DNA from: Alphaproteobacteria bacterium 33-17
Lineage (GTDB): Bacteria; Pseudomonadota; Alphaproteobacteria; Rickettsiales; 33-17
DNA: 64,000 nucleotides
NCBI GenBank assembly: GCA_001897445.1
Contig: MKSX01000009.1
Coordinates: 87,904 to 151,903, forward strand
Direction: 5' to 3'
Positions 1-8,042 of the stretch are shown in pieces (the stretch's first letter is position 1; each line of letters starts with the position of its first letter). The notes beneath the pieces are model-generated. The model saw only the letters and a program-made list of their open reading frames with translations, made no database searches and was not told where the DNA came from. The translations under genes and the position numbers were made by a program.

Positions 1-167
1 GAGGATATAAGACCCACGCGTTTTACGTTATCATACATAAGATCCTGGAACTCAATCCTTTGTTCTTTATATCCAATGGTCTGGCTGTTCGCAATATTAT
101 TTGAGAGAACTTCAATATTCTTTGCGTAAGCTTGCATTCCACTGGCTGCGATATCTAAGTTAATCAT
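1..167 (-). CDS. flgG: Flagellar distal rod protein FlgG, N-terminal part
   Basis: This gene runs off the left edge of the window; only the first 55 codons are present. The N-terminus has the rod/hook signature of FlgG: an MINLDIAASGMQAYAKNIEV start followed by LSNNIANSQTIGYKEQR. FlgG polymerises into the distal flagellar rod in the periplasm. The start is set by a clear AGGAGG ribosome-binding site just upstream, which overlaps the stop codon of flgF, so the two genes are translationally linked. The flgF-flgG order is the usual one. The truncation is due to the window edge, not decay. Confidence 0.85.
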   Translation of the reverse strand, partial: MINLDIAASGMQAYAKNIEVLSNNIANSQTIGYKEQRIEFQDLMYDNVKRVGLIS

Positions 168-177
168 GAATTTCCTC

Positions 178-951
178 CTAACTTACTTTTCCAAAAATTC
201 TGAATGCGGTTTTTTCCATTTCATCTAACGAATTTATTATTGTTGTACCTGTTGAAACATTTCTTTGTGCATCAATTAGTGTGGTTAGTTCTACGATAGG
301 CTCTACATTTGATAATTCTAAAACACCTTGGTAAACCTGAAAATTCGCTGCATTTGGAAGTGGATCGACAAGCGCTTCTAATAATCCATTTCCACGAGGT
401 TGCATAAATTGCTCATTTTCAAACTGAGCTATACCAATATTTCCTATAACTTCAGGACCTGCGGTAATTGTGCCATCTTCACGAACTACGATATCTTGAT
501 CAATATCATTAATTACAATTGCTTCGCCGCCATTGTTTAAAACCTGATAGCCTTGTGGAGTAACCAGTTGACCTTGTGCATTTAATGTAAAATTACCGCC
601 TCTTGTATAGCGTTCGCCCTGTGGTGTATTAACCCTAAAGTATACACCCTGACCAACTAAAGCCACATCAAATTTATTGCCTGTGGATTTATAATCGCCA
701 GGGTTTACATTACGTACAGTAGATACATCACGTGAGTAATTGATAACATCTTTATGAGTTGCATTATGAAGTACCTTTTCAAAAATCATTGATTGTCTTT
801 GAAAGCCTGGTGTATTTGCGTTTGCAATATTATTTGATAATGTTTCTACTTCCTTGAACATAGAGTTTTGACGTCCAAGTAAAACATAAGTTGTATTGTC
901 AAAAGATATAGCAGCCATATTCATACCAAAAATTTGTATTCTGGTATTCAT
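178..951 (-). CDS. flgF: Flagellar proximal rod protein FlgF
   Basis: The protein belongs to the flagellar basal-body rod family and by position and sequence is FlgF, part of the proximal rod. The N-terminal rod motif LSNNIANANTPGFQRQ lies near residues 39-54. The central part has the FlgE/F/G-type region around VALVGQGVYFRVNTPQGERYT, and the C-terminus ends with the helical rod segment around VELTTLIDAQRNVSTGTTII. The length of about 250 residues fits the family. The start could be internal (Met at residue 10 or 12), because family members usually begin close to the Y-V-x-L-x-R-Q segment and no strong ribosome-binding site is seen at the first ATG. It is followed directly by flgG. Confidence 0.85.
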   Translation of the reverse strand: MNTRIQIFGMNMAAISFDNTTYVLLGRQNSMFKEVETLSNNIANANTPGFQRQSMIFEKVLHNATHKDVINYSRDVSTVRNVNPGDYKSTGNKFDVALVGQGVYFRVNTPQGERYTRGGNFTLNAQGQLVTPQGYQVLNNGGEAIVINDIDQDIVVREDGTITAGPEVIGNIGIAQFENEQFMQPRGNGLLEALVDPLPNAANFQVYQGVLELSNVEPIVELTTLIDAQRNVSTGTTIINSLDEMEKTAFRIFGKVS

Positions 952-981
952 ACATGCAAGGGGTGTGCCAAATTAAAAAAA

Positions 982-1554
982 TTATTTTAGCAGCTTTTGT
1001 AACTGCTTAATTGCCATTGCTCTGTGACCAATTTGTTCTTTTATATCTAATCCTAATTCCGCAAAAGTTTTGTTATATCCATCAGGTATAAATACAGGGT
1101 CGAATCCAAATCCATGTAAGCCCCTTGCAGGGAAGGTAAGTGTGCCACTATCTTCTCCGCTAGCAATAACGGTATTTTGCCCGTCATAAAAACAGAGTGT
1201 GCAAACAAACTTTGTTTTATAGGGTTTGGGGAGGCTTGATAACATTTCTTCAAGTCTTAAAAATGATGCTTCATAGCTACCATTTTCTTCCATAAAGTCT
1301 TTGGTTTTTACGCCAGGGAAGCCTTTTAACGCTTCAATCAACATTCCCGAATCATCTGCAACTACGGGTATGTTAAATATATTATAGTAATAGCGCGCCT
1401 TAAGTTCCGCATTTTCAGCAAAAGTAATTCCATCTTCAACAGGCTCTGGGATATCTTTATGAGTTAAAGTTTCAATAATAAAATTTTCTGAGAACGCCCG
1501 TGAAAGCTCAGCTATCTTACCTTTATTTTGGGTGGCGAGTAATATTTTTTGCAT
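982..1554 (-). CDS. rdgB: XTP/dITP diphosphatase (RdgB/HAM1 family)
   Basis: This house-cleaning enzyme hydrolyses non-canonical purine nucleoside triphosphates (dITP, XTP) to monophosphates and keeps them out of DNA. The N-terminal signature LLATQNKGKIAEL, the central VVADDSGMLIEALKGFPGV and the C-terminal GFGFDPVFIPDGYNKTFAEL are all present. The family Asp and Lys residues of the active site are intact. I chose the ATG giving MQKILLATQNK rather than an upstream in-frame ATG because family members begin there. The gene lies just upstream of flgF on the same strand with a gap of about 30 bases. Confidence 0.93.
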   Translation of the reverse strand: MQKILLATQNKGKIAELSRAFSENFIIETLTHKDIPEPVEDGITFAENAELKARYYYNIFNIPVVADDSGMLIEALKGFPGVKTKDFMEENGSYEASFLRLEEMLSSLPKPYKTKFVCTLCFYDGQNTVIASGEDSGTLTFPARGLHGFGFDPVFIPDGYNKTFAELGLDIKEQIGHRAMAIKQLQKLLK

Positions 1555-1709
1555 AATATAAATCAATAATAATTATAATGGATAACATATGTATATTAAA
1601 TTTATAAAAAATCAAACCTATACCGTAATTAGTTTAATAATTTCAGTTGTAAAAAAGCCATTTTTGCTACAATCTATAAAAAATAGTTTTGTAGCAAAGT
1701 GGTTGGAAA

Positions 1710-2429
1710 GTGGTAAATATAATTACAAAATATAAGTCTGAGAATTTTAACGATAGGAAGGGTGATTTTATTATCGATACTATTGTTATTCATTATACGG
1801 TTACCGATTTTGCTACCAGTCTTAAGTTGCTTACTCAAAGCAAATACGGGGTTAGTAGCCATTTTTTAGTGAACACTAATGGCGATGTATATAACCTTGT
1901 CGATACCGAAAAGCGTGCATGGCATGCTGGCAAAAGTTACTGGCGTGGTAATACCGACGTAAACAGTAATTCTATAGGTATAGAAATTGTAAATGATGGT
2001 TATAGCGAGTTTACTGATGATCAAATATCTTCTGTTTTAGAACTTTGTCAGATGTTAAAGGAAAAGTATCAAGCCATAGAAGACCGCAATATAATAGGTC
2101 ACAGTGATGTAGCAATAGGAAGAAAAATTGACCCAGGTAAGTATTTTCCGTGGCAGTATTTTGCTGAAAATGGGGTAGGGGTTTGGGCAAATATAGACAA
2201 GGATCAGAGTGAACCTCTATATTATATAGGTGATAAAGATGATAAAATTCTGGAAATTAAAGAAAAACTATCTGATTATGGATATCAGATTACTAACTTT
2301 GATGATACGTATGACCTAGAGCTTAAAAAGGTTCTATATGCGTTTCAGCTTCACTTTGATCCTGAAAATGCCACAGGAAACATTGACAATAACACTATTG
2401 CCATTATAGATAGTATTTATTATTTATAA
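1710..2429 (+). CDS. N-acetylmuramoyl-L-alanine amidase (AmiD/AmpD family) with peptidoglycan-binding tail
   Basis: This is a zinc amidase of the Amidase_2 (PGRP-like) fold that cleaves the lactyl-Ala bond of peptidoglycan or of anhydro-muropeptides. The first zinc ligand lies in DTIVIHYTVTD, substrate-lining residues in GVSSHFLVNTNGDVYNLVD and AWHAGKSYW, and the second His and the Asp in IIGHSDVAIGRKIDPGKYFPW. Residues of about 175-239 resemble a helical peptidoglycan-binding domain. No signal peptide is seen, so the product may be cytosolic (AmpD-like recycling) or exported by another route; similar amidases are typical of Rickettsia. The start is GTG at 1710. It ends 13 bases before ffh. 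Confidence 0.85.
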   Translation: MVNIITKYKSENFNDRKGDFIIDTIVIHYTVTDFATSLKLLTQSKYGVSSHFLVNTNGDVYNLVDTEKRAWHAGKSYWRGNTDVNSNSIGIEIVNDGYSEFTDDQISSVLELCQMLKEKYQAIEDRNIIGHSDVAIGRKIDPGKYFPWQYFAENGVGVWANIDKDQSEPLYYIGDKDDKILEIKEKLSDYGYQITNFDDTYDLELKKVLYAFQLHFDPENATGNIDNNTIAIIDSIYYL

Positions 2430-2442
2430 TAGTAGGTTTAGG

Positions 2443-3786
2443 ATGTTTGAGAGTCTAAGTGATAAATTATCTTCAGTTTTCAATAAATTAAAGCGTAAAG
2501 GTTTAATTACCGAAGATGATCTTAATCAGGCTGCAAGGGAAATCCGTATTGCGCTTCTTGAGGCGGATGTTGCCCTTCCGGTAGTAAAGTCTATTATCGA
2601 CCAGCTTAAAGAGCGCGCCATTGGTGAAAAAGTAATAAGCAATGTATCGCCTGTTCAGATGATCATTAAAATCATGAATGATCTGATTTTAGAGGCATTA
2701 GGCGCAGAGTCTTATGACCTAAAATATAGTGGCATTCCGTCTTCATTCTTATTTGTAGGGCTTCAGGGTGCGGGTAAAACCACATCTGCTGCAAAGCTTG
2801 CATTTTTCCTTAAGTCTAAGCAAAACAAAAAGATTTTACTAGCATCTTCAGACATTTATAGACCGGCAGCGCGCGAGCAGCTTAAAAAGCTAGCGGATCA
2901 GCATCAGTTAGATTCACTTAGTATTATTTCTGATGAAAAGCCGCTTGATATTGCTAAAAGAGCTTTAAAAGAAGCAGAGCATAAAGGGTATGATATACTT
3001 ATATTTGATACAGCGGGAAGACTTCATACAGATGAAGAATTAATTCAGGAAGTTATTGATATTAAAGGAATATTGCGCCCAAGCGAAACAATTTTAGTTG
3101 CTGACAGCATGACAGGTCAGGATGCTGTAAATATTGCTAAAGAATTTTCTGATAAAGTTGGTCTGACAAGTGTTATTCTTACAAGAATAGATGGTGACGC
3201 AAGAGGTGGGGCGGCATTAAGCATAAGAAAAATTACTGAAGTTCCTATAAAATTCTTAGCAACTGGTGAGAAAATTAACGAGTTTGAGGTTTTTCACCCA
3301 GACAGACTAGCATCCCGTATTTTAGGAATGGGCGATATCGTATCTTTTGTTGAGAAAGCAGCAAGTCAGCTTGATCATGCTGAGGCTGAGAAAGTTGCTA
3401 AAAGGGTGATGAAGGGTAATTTTGACCTTAACGACCTTGCAAGCCAAATTAAACAAATGAAGCGTATGGGCGGTCTTGGATCTATTATGAGTTTTATGCC
3501 AGGCATGAAGCAAATTAAAGACAAAATAGGCGAAATGAACGTAAATGAAAAAGTTTTTGACTGGCAGCTAGCGATTATCAATTCTATGACAGAAGAGGAG
3601 CGGAGTAACCCAAACCTCATGAACGGCTCACGAAGAAAACGTATTGCAATTGGAGCGGGAAGAAACGTTCAGGAAGTTAACCGCCTGCTTAATCAATATG
3701 AGCAAATGCGTAAGGTTATGAAGCAATTTGGTAAGATGGATCCTAAATCGCTAATGAAATCAGGAATTGGTAAACTTTTTTCTTGA
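2443..3786 (+). CDS. ffh: Signal recognition particle protein Ffh
   Basis: Ffh is the GTPase subunit of the signal recognition particle; it binds signal sequences of nascent membrane proteins and delivers them to FtsY. The N domain is followed by the G domain with P-loop GLQGAGKTT (near residue 107), DTAGRLHTDEEL and TRIDGDARGGAALS. The methionine-rich M domain starts near residue 325 and carries the RNA-binding helices (GSRRKRIAIGAGRNVQEVN). The length of 447 residues is normal. It follows the amidase by 13 bases, so the two may be co-transcribed. Confidence 0.97.
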   Translation: MFESLSDKLSSVFNKLKRKGLITEDDLNQAAREIRIALLEADVALPVVKSIIDQLKERAIGEKVISNVSPVQMIIKIMNDLILEALGAESYDLKYSGIPSSFLFVGLQGAGKTTSAAKLAFFLKSKQNKKILLASSDIYRPAAREQLKKLADQHQLDSLSIISDEKPLDIAKRALKEAEHKGYDILIFDTAGRLHTDEELIQEVIDIKGILRPSETILVADSMTGQDAVNIAKEFSDKVGLTSVILTRIDGDARGGAALSIRKITEVPIKFLATGEKINEFEVFHPDRLASRILGMGDIVSFVEKAASQLDHAEAEKVAKRVMKGNFDLNDLASQIKQMKRMGGLGSIMSFMPGMKQIKDKIGEMNVNEKVFDWQLAIINSMTEEERSNPNLMNGSRRKRIAIGAGRNVQEVNRLLNQYEQMRKVMKQFGKMDPKSLMKSGIGKLFS

Positions 3787-3840
3787 AACTTTACATAAAA
3801 AAGGGTAATATCCCCTCAAAATTTTAATTAAGGTATAATC

Positions 3841-4041
3841 ATGGGTAAAGCTAAAACAGCAAGTAAGAACGATCCAAGTAATCGTGAAAAGGCAAAAGAA
3901 GTATTCTATAACGGTAAAAAAGTAAAACCTGTTAAATTCATCAGTGAAACATCAAACTTTATTGCTGCTGAATATGAAGACGGTTCAATGGTTAATGACT
4001 CTAATGGTGATCCGTTACCATGGTCAAGCGTAGTTGCATAA
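3841..4041 (+). CDS. Small conserved-type protein, 66 residues, unknown function
   Basis: I do not recognise a family for this short, soluble and strongly basic-N-terminal protein (MGKAKTASKNDPSNREKAKE). The middle, VFYNGKKVKPVKFI, and the acidic C-terminal half, ending in PLPWSSVVA, look like a compact beta-rich domain. An AAGG-type ribosome-binding site lies upstream of the ATG, and codon use matches the surrounding genes, so I believe it is real. It lies 54 bases after ffh and is followed by a palindromic repeat and a terminator. Confidence 0.65.
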   Translation: MGKAKTASKNDPSNREKAKEVFYNGKKVKPVKFISETSNFIAAEYEDGSMVNDSNGDPLPWSSVVA

Positions 4042-4151
4042 TTATAGTATTTGGATTTTGATTAGTTTAGGCGTCGCTTCCAAACTCATGTACTAGTTTT
4101 GTACACTTCGTTTGTCGCTCCTTTAATCAAATCAAACTACAAAACTATAAT
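4041..4151. repeat. Palindromic intergenic repeat, copy A
   Basis: The outer arms (4041-4064 and 4124-4151) are imperfect inverted copies, and the core reads GCGTCGCTTCC, an ATGTAC/GTACAC inner stem and TTCGTTTGTCGCTCC. The same core pattern recurs near 23.6, 23.8, 23.9, 25.7 and 33.1 kb. It would fold into a long hairpin as RNA or cruciform. It is non-coding and sits downstream of the small gene at 3841. Confidence 0.6.
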
Positions 4152-4232
4152 ACAGTAAACAAAATATTAGTAATTATTGTATTATTTCCTAGTATATAGC
4201 TAAATCTAATATGTTATTTAATTTAGTTATAC

Positions 4233-4268
4233 AAAAAAGCGCCTTAATTTTTTATGGCGCTTTTTTTT
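4233..4268 (+). terminator. Rho-independent terminator
   Basis: An A-run and GCGCC arm at 4233-4243 pairs with a GGCGC and T-run arm at 4256-4266, with a 12-base loop. The T tract follows immediately on the plus strand, and the A-run would let it work in both directions. It ends the ffh-side transcript ahead of the tRNA gene. Confidence 0.8.
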
Positions 4269-4382
4269 ATTATTAAATTAACTTTTAATTTGTTGTCAGA
4301 TGTTTTTGCAAAAAAAATGCATTTTTATTCAAATAAATGCTTGCAAAATATAAAATATAGGTTATAAAAATCACATGTAGAC

Positions 4383-4457
4383 GCGGGTATAGCTCAGGGG
4401 TAGAGCGCAACCTTGCCAAGGTTGATGTCGAGAGTTCGAATCTCTTTACCCGCTCCA
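4383..4457 (+). tRNA. tRNA-Gly (anticodon GCC)
   Basis: The acceptor arm GCGGGTA pairs perfectly with TACCCGC, followed by a T discriminator and an encoded CCA. The D-loop AGCTCAGGGGTAGAGC, the anticodon loop CTTGCCAAG with GCC, and the T-arm GAGAGTTCGAATCTCTT are all canonical. The length is 75 bases including CCA. Confidence 0.97.
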
Positions 4458-4485
4458 CTTTTTAAATGACTACATAGGTAGACTT

Positions 4486-4686
4486 ATGTCTCTACTCCCT
4501 TTAGTTCTCTTCGTTGCAATGTTACTTACATTAATAGCTTTAATAGCAGGAATAGTGCTTATGGCTAGAGGTGGTAAAATCAATCAGAAATATAGTAATA
4601 AACTTATGACAATGCGTGTAGTTTTGCAAGGTCTTGCAATTGCTATTGTTGCTATAATATTTTTAGTTGCTAAAAAATCTCAGTAA
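4486..4686 (+). CDS. HIG1-domain twin-transmembrane protein
   Basis: This 66-residue membrane protein has two predicted helices, about residues 4-27 and 43-61, joined by a short basic loop (MARGGKINQKYSNKLMTMRV). That arrangement, with the RGG...KxSNKLMxxRVxxQ loop, is the HIG1 family signature found in alphaproteobacteria and mitochondria, where members associate with respiratory complexes III/IV. It starts 28 bases after the tRNA-Gly gene. The role in cytochrome oxidase assembly or stability is inferred from the family. Confidence 0.8.
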   Translation: MSLLPLVLFVAMLLTLIALIAGIVLMARGGKINQKYSNKLMTMRVVLQGLAIAIVAIIFLVAKKSQ

Positions 4687-4706
4687 TCTTTTATTTAACA
4701 AGATAA

Positions 4707-4844
4707 GTCATTCTCATTGCAAATGGTGCAAAACATCATGTGGCAGGCTATTGTTTTAATCTTGATAAATATTTCTATACGGTCATTGCTGCAGAGGTTC
4801 AAAGTTTCGGTGACGTCATTAAGAAAGGTATGAAAATACCTTGA
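4707..4844 (+). pseudogene. Possible C-terminal remnant of a lost gene
   Basis: A 45-codon open stretch without a start codon reads like real protein: it begins VILIANGAKHHVAGYC, continues NLDKYFYTVIAAEVQSFGD and ends VIKKGMKIP before TGA. I cannot name the family. It is preceded by an in-frame stop, so it would be the tail of a decayed gene or a very short gene with a non-standard start. Evidence is limited to amino-acid composition and lack of stops. Confidence 0.3.
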
Positions 4845-4948
4845 AGCAATCTATAATTTTTTAAAGCCAATCTTATTATAAAAAAATTTGTAATTTTTAT
4901 TAAATCATTTAATATGTTGATAAATAACAATTTGTTTATCATTTTCAT

Positions 4949-5692
4949 ATGCGATTACTTCCTTTTTTGATAGTTTTAATACTATGTGCATCACTTTTAA
5001 AATTTATATCAGTTACAAATTTTGATAATGTATTTGATAAAATGGAGTCTTTAATTCAGGCTTTAGAAGCAAGCAACATGGCGCATGCTAATGAAGGTGG
5101 TGGCGAAAAGAAATCAGAGCATGATACATCTAATTCATCTAAAGGAAAAGATAAAGACTATAAACCAAAGAAAAAGCCAATTACTGACCCTTCCAGATAT
5201 AAAGTCAGTGATACTGCACCTGAAGACTCGTTAGCTCTTGACCCTAATAATAAATGTACAGCTGCTGACTATGAAATGTTTTCAAGGTTAAAACAGCGTA
5301 GAAAAGACCTTGAGGAAAGGGAAAAAACAATTACTGATAAAGAAAATATCATTATAGTATCAGAGCGTAGGATGAATGAAAAAGTAGCTGAGATTAAAAA
5401 GCTTCGTGAGGATATTAGAAGCATGCTCAATACTTATAAAACAGAGCAACAGGAAAAAATAGATAGTTTAGTTAAAATTTACTCAAATATGAAGCCAAAA
5501 GAAGCAGCCAGAATTTTTGAAGAGCTAGACATGAGTACTTTGCTTACTGTTATAGCAAGAATGAAGGAAGCAAAATCAGCCCCGATTCTTGCTGAAATGA
5601 ATCCAATTAAAGCTCGTGATATTACAATTGAGCTTGCAAATCAAAAAAAGTTTTCCGAAGATATCTGCGGATGTAAAATGCAGGATCAATAA
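4949..5692 (+). CDS. MotE-like protein with MgtE N-type domain (flagellar motor-associated)
   Basis: A single N-terminal hydrophobic segment (residues 3-22) anchors the protein or acts as an uncleaved signal. It is followed by a low-complexity charged linker rich in Lys, Ser, Asp and Pro (about 50-85), a long coiled coil (about 105-165), and a C-terminal MgtE_N-type domain (MKPKEAARIFEELDMSTLLT, then IARMKEAKSAPILAEMNP). This architecture matches alphaproteobacterial MotE, a periplasmic chaperone of MotC, and FliG-like fragments. With flgF/flgG in the window it suggests working or recently working flagella. Two bases separate it from mltG. Confidence 0.7.
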   Translation: MRLLPFLIVLILCASLLKFISVTNFDNVFDKMESLIQALEASNMAHANEGGGEKKSEHDTSNSSKGKDKDYKPKKKPITDPSRYKVSDTAPEDSLALDPNNKCTAADYEMFSRLKQRRKDLEEREKTITDKENIIIVSERRMNEKVAEIKKLREDIRSMLNTYKTEQQEKIDSLVKIYSNMKPKEAARIFEELDMSTLLTVIARMKEAKSAPILAEMNPIKARDITIELANQKKFSEDICGCKMQDQ

Positions 5693-5694
5693 TC

Positions 5695-6645
5695 ATGATT
5701 AAACACAAAAAAGCTATTATTACAATTGGGATATTATTAAAAATACTTTTTCTATCATTTTTCTTTATTCCTTATAAACACTATCCTAAAACTATTATTA
5801 TTCCCAAAGGTACAAGCAGCTCTGAGATTATTAATATTCTTCATGAAAATAATGTTGTCAGATCAAAAATCCATTCATATGCAATGTTTTATTTATACAG
5901 AATATTAGGTAAAAGTTTAAAATCTGGCGAATACGAATTTTCAGGAAAAGAATCAACAATATCCGCTTTTAGGAAAATTAAAGACGGAAAAGTTGTGCTG
6001 CATTTTCTTACAATACCTGAAGGTCTTACTAACTATGAGATTTATCAAATTATAAGTAATGAACCAAAGTTAACAGGCGCTATAAAGGCAAGCTACAAAG
6101 AAGGCGAGTTATTACCCGAAACATATGATTTTGTTTATGGTGAGACTAAAGAAGAATTTATCAGAAGAATGAATAAAAATCATAACAAGTTAATTGCTAA
6201 ATTATGGGAAGCAAAAAGCCCTGATTTAAATATAAAAAGCCCGCAAGAATTAGTAACTCTTGCGTCTATCGTTGAAAAAGAGGCAAAAGAGCATTATGAG
6301 AGGTATAAAGTAGCAAGCGTATACAATAACAGGCTGAAAGTTGGCATGCCCCTTCAGGCGGATCCTACTGTAATATACGCCATAACAGAAGGCAAAACCA
6401 ATATGGGCAGGCTACTTACTTCCAAAGACCTTAAAATAACCTCTCCTTATAATACATACACTGTAAAAGGTCTTCCTCCTACTCCTATATGTAACCCAGG
6501 CGAAGCATCCTTGCTTGCTGCTGCAAATCCTGCGAAAACGCCTTACTTCTACTTTGTAAGTAACAATAACGGTGGTCATAATTTTGCAACAAACCTTGCA
6601 GATCATATTAAAAATGTAAGGGTTTATCGTAAAGGTCTGAAATAA
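5695..6645 (+). CDS. mltG: Endolytic peptidoglycan transglycosylase MltG
   Basis: MltG cuts nascent glycan strands at the inner membrane and sets strand length. The protein has one N-terminal transmembrane helix (residues 7-24), a LysM-like region (TIIIPKGTSSSEIINILHEN) and the YceG catalytic domain with the active-site Glu in LVTLASIVEKEAKEHYER. The downstream segments NNRLKVGMPLQADPTVIYA and YNTYTVKGLPPTPICNPGE are family hallmarks. The length of 316 residues is normal. It is 2 bases after the MotE-like gene, so the two are probably co-transcribed. Confidence 0.95.
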   Translation: MIKHKKAIITIGILLKILFLSFFFIPYKHYPKTIIIPKGTSSSEIINILHENNVVRSKIHSYAMFYLYRILGKSLKSGEYEFSGKESTISAFRKIKDGKVVLHFLTIPEGLTNYEIYQIISNEPKLTGAIKASYKEGELLPETYDFVYGETKEEFIRRMNKNHNKLIAKLWEAKSPDLNIKSPQELVTLASIVEKEAKEHYERYKVASVYNNRLKVGMPLQADPTVIYAITEGKTNMGRLLTSKDLKITSPYNTYTVKGLPPTPICNPGEASLLAAANPAKTPYFYFVSNNNGGHNFATNLADHIKNVRVYRKGLK

Positions 6646-6731
6646 CTGAATAATCTTTACTTAATGTAAATAAAATTGAATTAATTAACTATTTATGCTA
6701 TAATATCCTAAATTTTGAATTAGGTATAATT

Positions 6732-6917
6732 ATGTCAGAAGAAAATACTAAAGAAATTAAAAAAGGTCCAAATTGGTGTGGTACTAAAGATCCAAGATTT
6801 GAAAACACTCAATGTGACAAGCCACAAGGTACTCATTGTGAGAAAGGTGAATTTTGGTGTCAGATTAATTTAGAAGACTATAAAATGCCTGAAGAGCTTG
6901 CAGATTACAATTACTAA
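6732..6917 (+). CDS. Small four-cysteine protein, unknown function
   Basis: This is a 61-residue soluble protein with four cysteines in the pattern NWCG, TQCD, THCE and FWCQ, and an acidic tail (MPEELADYNY). The cysteine spacing would allow a zinc knuckle or an iron-sulfur site, but I recognise no family. An AGGT-type ribosome-binding site and a TATAAT-like box about 20 bases upstream (near 6700) support a real gene. Its last bases overlap the stop of the convergent gene at 6914. Confidence 0.55.
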   Translation: MSEENTKEIKKGPNWCGTKDPRFENTQCDKPQGTHCEKGEFWCQINLEDYKMPEELADYNY

Positions 6918-8038
6918 AGTTTTGGTGATCCAATTTTAAATGCTTTAAATGACCTTATAATATCTGAATAGAAATCACTATTAGGTGCTTCTATTTTACT
7001 GCGGAAACCTGTAGAATTTTGTAAGGTCATTTGATTGTTATTTTCTTTAATTTTATCTATAGCCAGTGATAAGTAATTTTTAGAAATTTTGTTTTCATTA
7101 ATAAGTTCGCTTAACACATCGATGATATTCATCCAAAATAACTGGTTGGGGTCATTATCCTGAGATTTTGCTCCTGAAGATAAATCTTCCATAAAGTCTT
7201 TCAAATCAAACAAAGAATATTCAGTGGTGCTTTTACTATAAATATCTTTATTTCTCAAAATATTTTTTGCTTCTATTAATCCCTGTTCTTCCCAGTAAAT
7301 TGATGCAGCAATTAATAAAACGGGGTCAATAGTATCTAAAATTGTACTTATAGCTATATTATATAAATAAGGATCCTGAAATAATGCCTTGATATAAACT
7401 TGATCATTTATATACGGAAAATAGCTAAAATAAACTTTGTAAACTTCATTACCAAAGTTACGTAAATTTTTGCCATATTCAGGAAGTGTTATATGTTCAT
7501 TTTCTTCTAACGATTTAAGTATTTTAAAAAAACACTTAAGGTCTGAGTCTAAAATACCTAAACACTCTATAGTGGGTTCAAATATCATGCTTTTTTCCCA
7601 TAGGTCGTAGTAGCTTTTTAAGGCCGTTCTCTCTACCATATAGTCTAAAAGATCAAGGCACCATTTGCCAAAAGTACTCCCTAAATCTTCGCGATCGAGG
7701 AAATATTCTAACGCTGGAATCACTTCATTTTTACCTTTTGCAGCATGAAAAAAAATTGCAAACATATCAGAAGAATAGTAAAATTTAGTTTCAGACTCAG
7801 ACTCAGACTCAGACTCAGACTCAGACTCAGATTTAGACTCGTAAAAATTATTTAAAGCATATTGAACATCATATAATTCATTGTACCTTAATTCTCGCAT
7901 ATTTTGATATTTAACTTCATCTAAATACTTGTTTGCATAATCTAATAATGATTTGATTTCAGTTAAAATTTCTTCAGTAGTAGATTGTGATTGCTCAACA
8001 ATTTCTAAAGAAAATTTTTGTATTTGCTCTTTTCCCAT
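6914..8038 (-). CDS. Unknown protein with Ser-Glu repeat, third gene of the NADAR/ART group
   Basis: I do not recognise a family. The 374-residue protein is acidic and mostly helical, without signal peptide or membrane helix. Residues of about 70-83 are a run of seven Ser-Glu dipeptides encoded by a pure hexanucleotide repeat. The rest (for example FGKWCLDLLDYMVERTALKS and IAISTILDTIDPVLLIAASI) looks like an alpha-helical repeat or scaffold fold. It begins 4 bases after the stop of the ADP-ribosyltransferase-like gene, so the two are almost certainly one transcript. It could be a partner, chaperone or second effector; that is inference. Confidence 0.6.
   Translation of the reverse strand: MGKEQIQKFSLEIVEQSQSTTEEILTEIKSLLDYANKYLDEVKYQNMRELRYNELYDVQYALNNFYESKSESESESESESESETKFYYSSDMFAIFFHAAKGKNEVIPALEYFLDREDLGSTFGKWCLDLLDYMVERTALKSYYDLWEKSMIFEPTIECLGILDSDLKCFFKILKSLEENEHITLPEYGKNLRNFGNEVYKVYFSYFPYINDQVYIKALFQDPYLYNIAISTILDTIDPVLLIAASIYWEEQGLIEAKNILRNKDIYSKSTTEYSLFDLKDFMEDLSSGAKSQDNDPNQLFWMNIIDVLSELINENKISKNYLSLAIDKIKENNNQMTLQNSTGFRSKIEAPNSDFYSDIIRSFKAFKIGSPKL
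7791..7830. repeat. Hexanucleotide microsatellite (TCAGAC)n
   Basis: Six and two-thirds perfect tandem copies of TCAGAC occur on the plus strand, encoding the Ser-Glu run of the gene on the minus strand. Because the unit is two codons, slippage would change the number of Ser-Glu pairs without breaking the frame. Confidence 0.9.
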
Positions 8039-8042
8039 AGTT

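Noticed and set aside
7791..7830. Phase-variable on/off switching by the hexanucleotide repeat
   Set aside because: The repeat unit is a multiple of three, so slippage cannot shift the frame.
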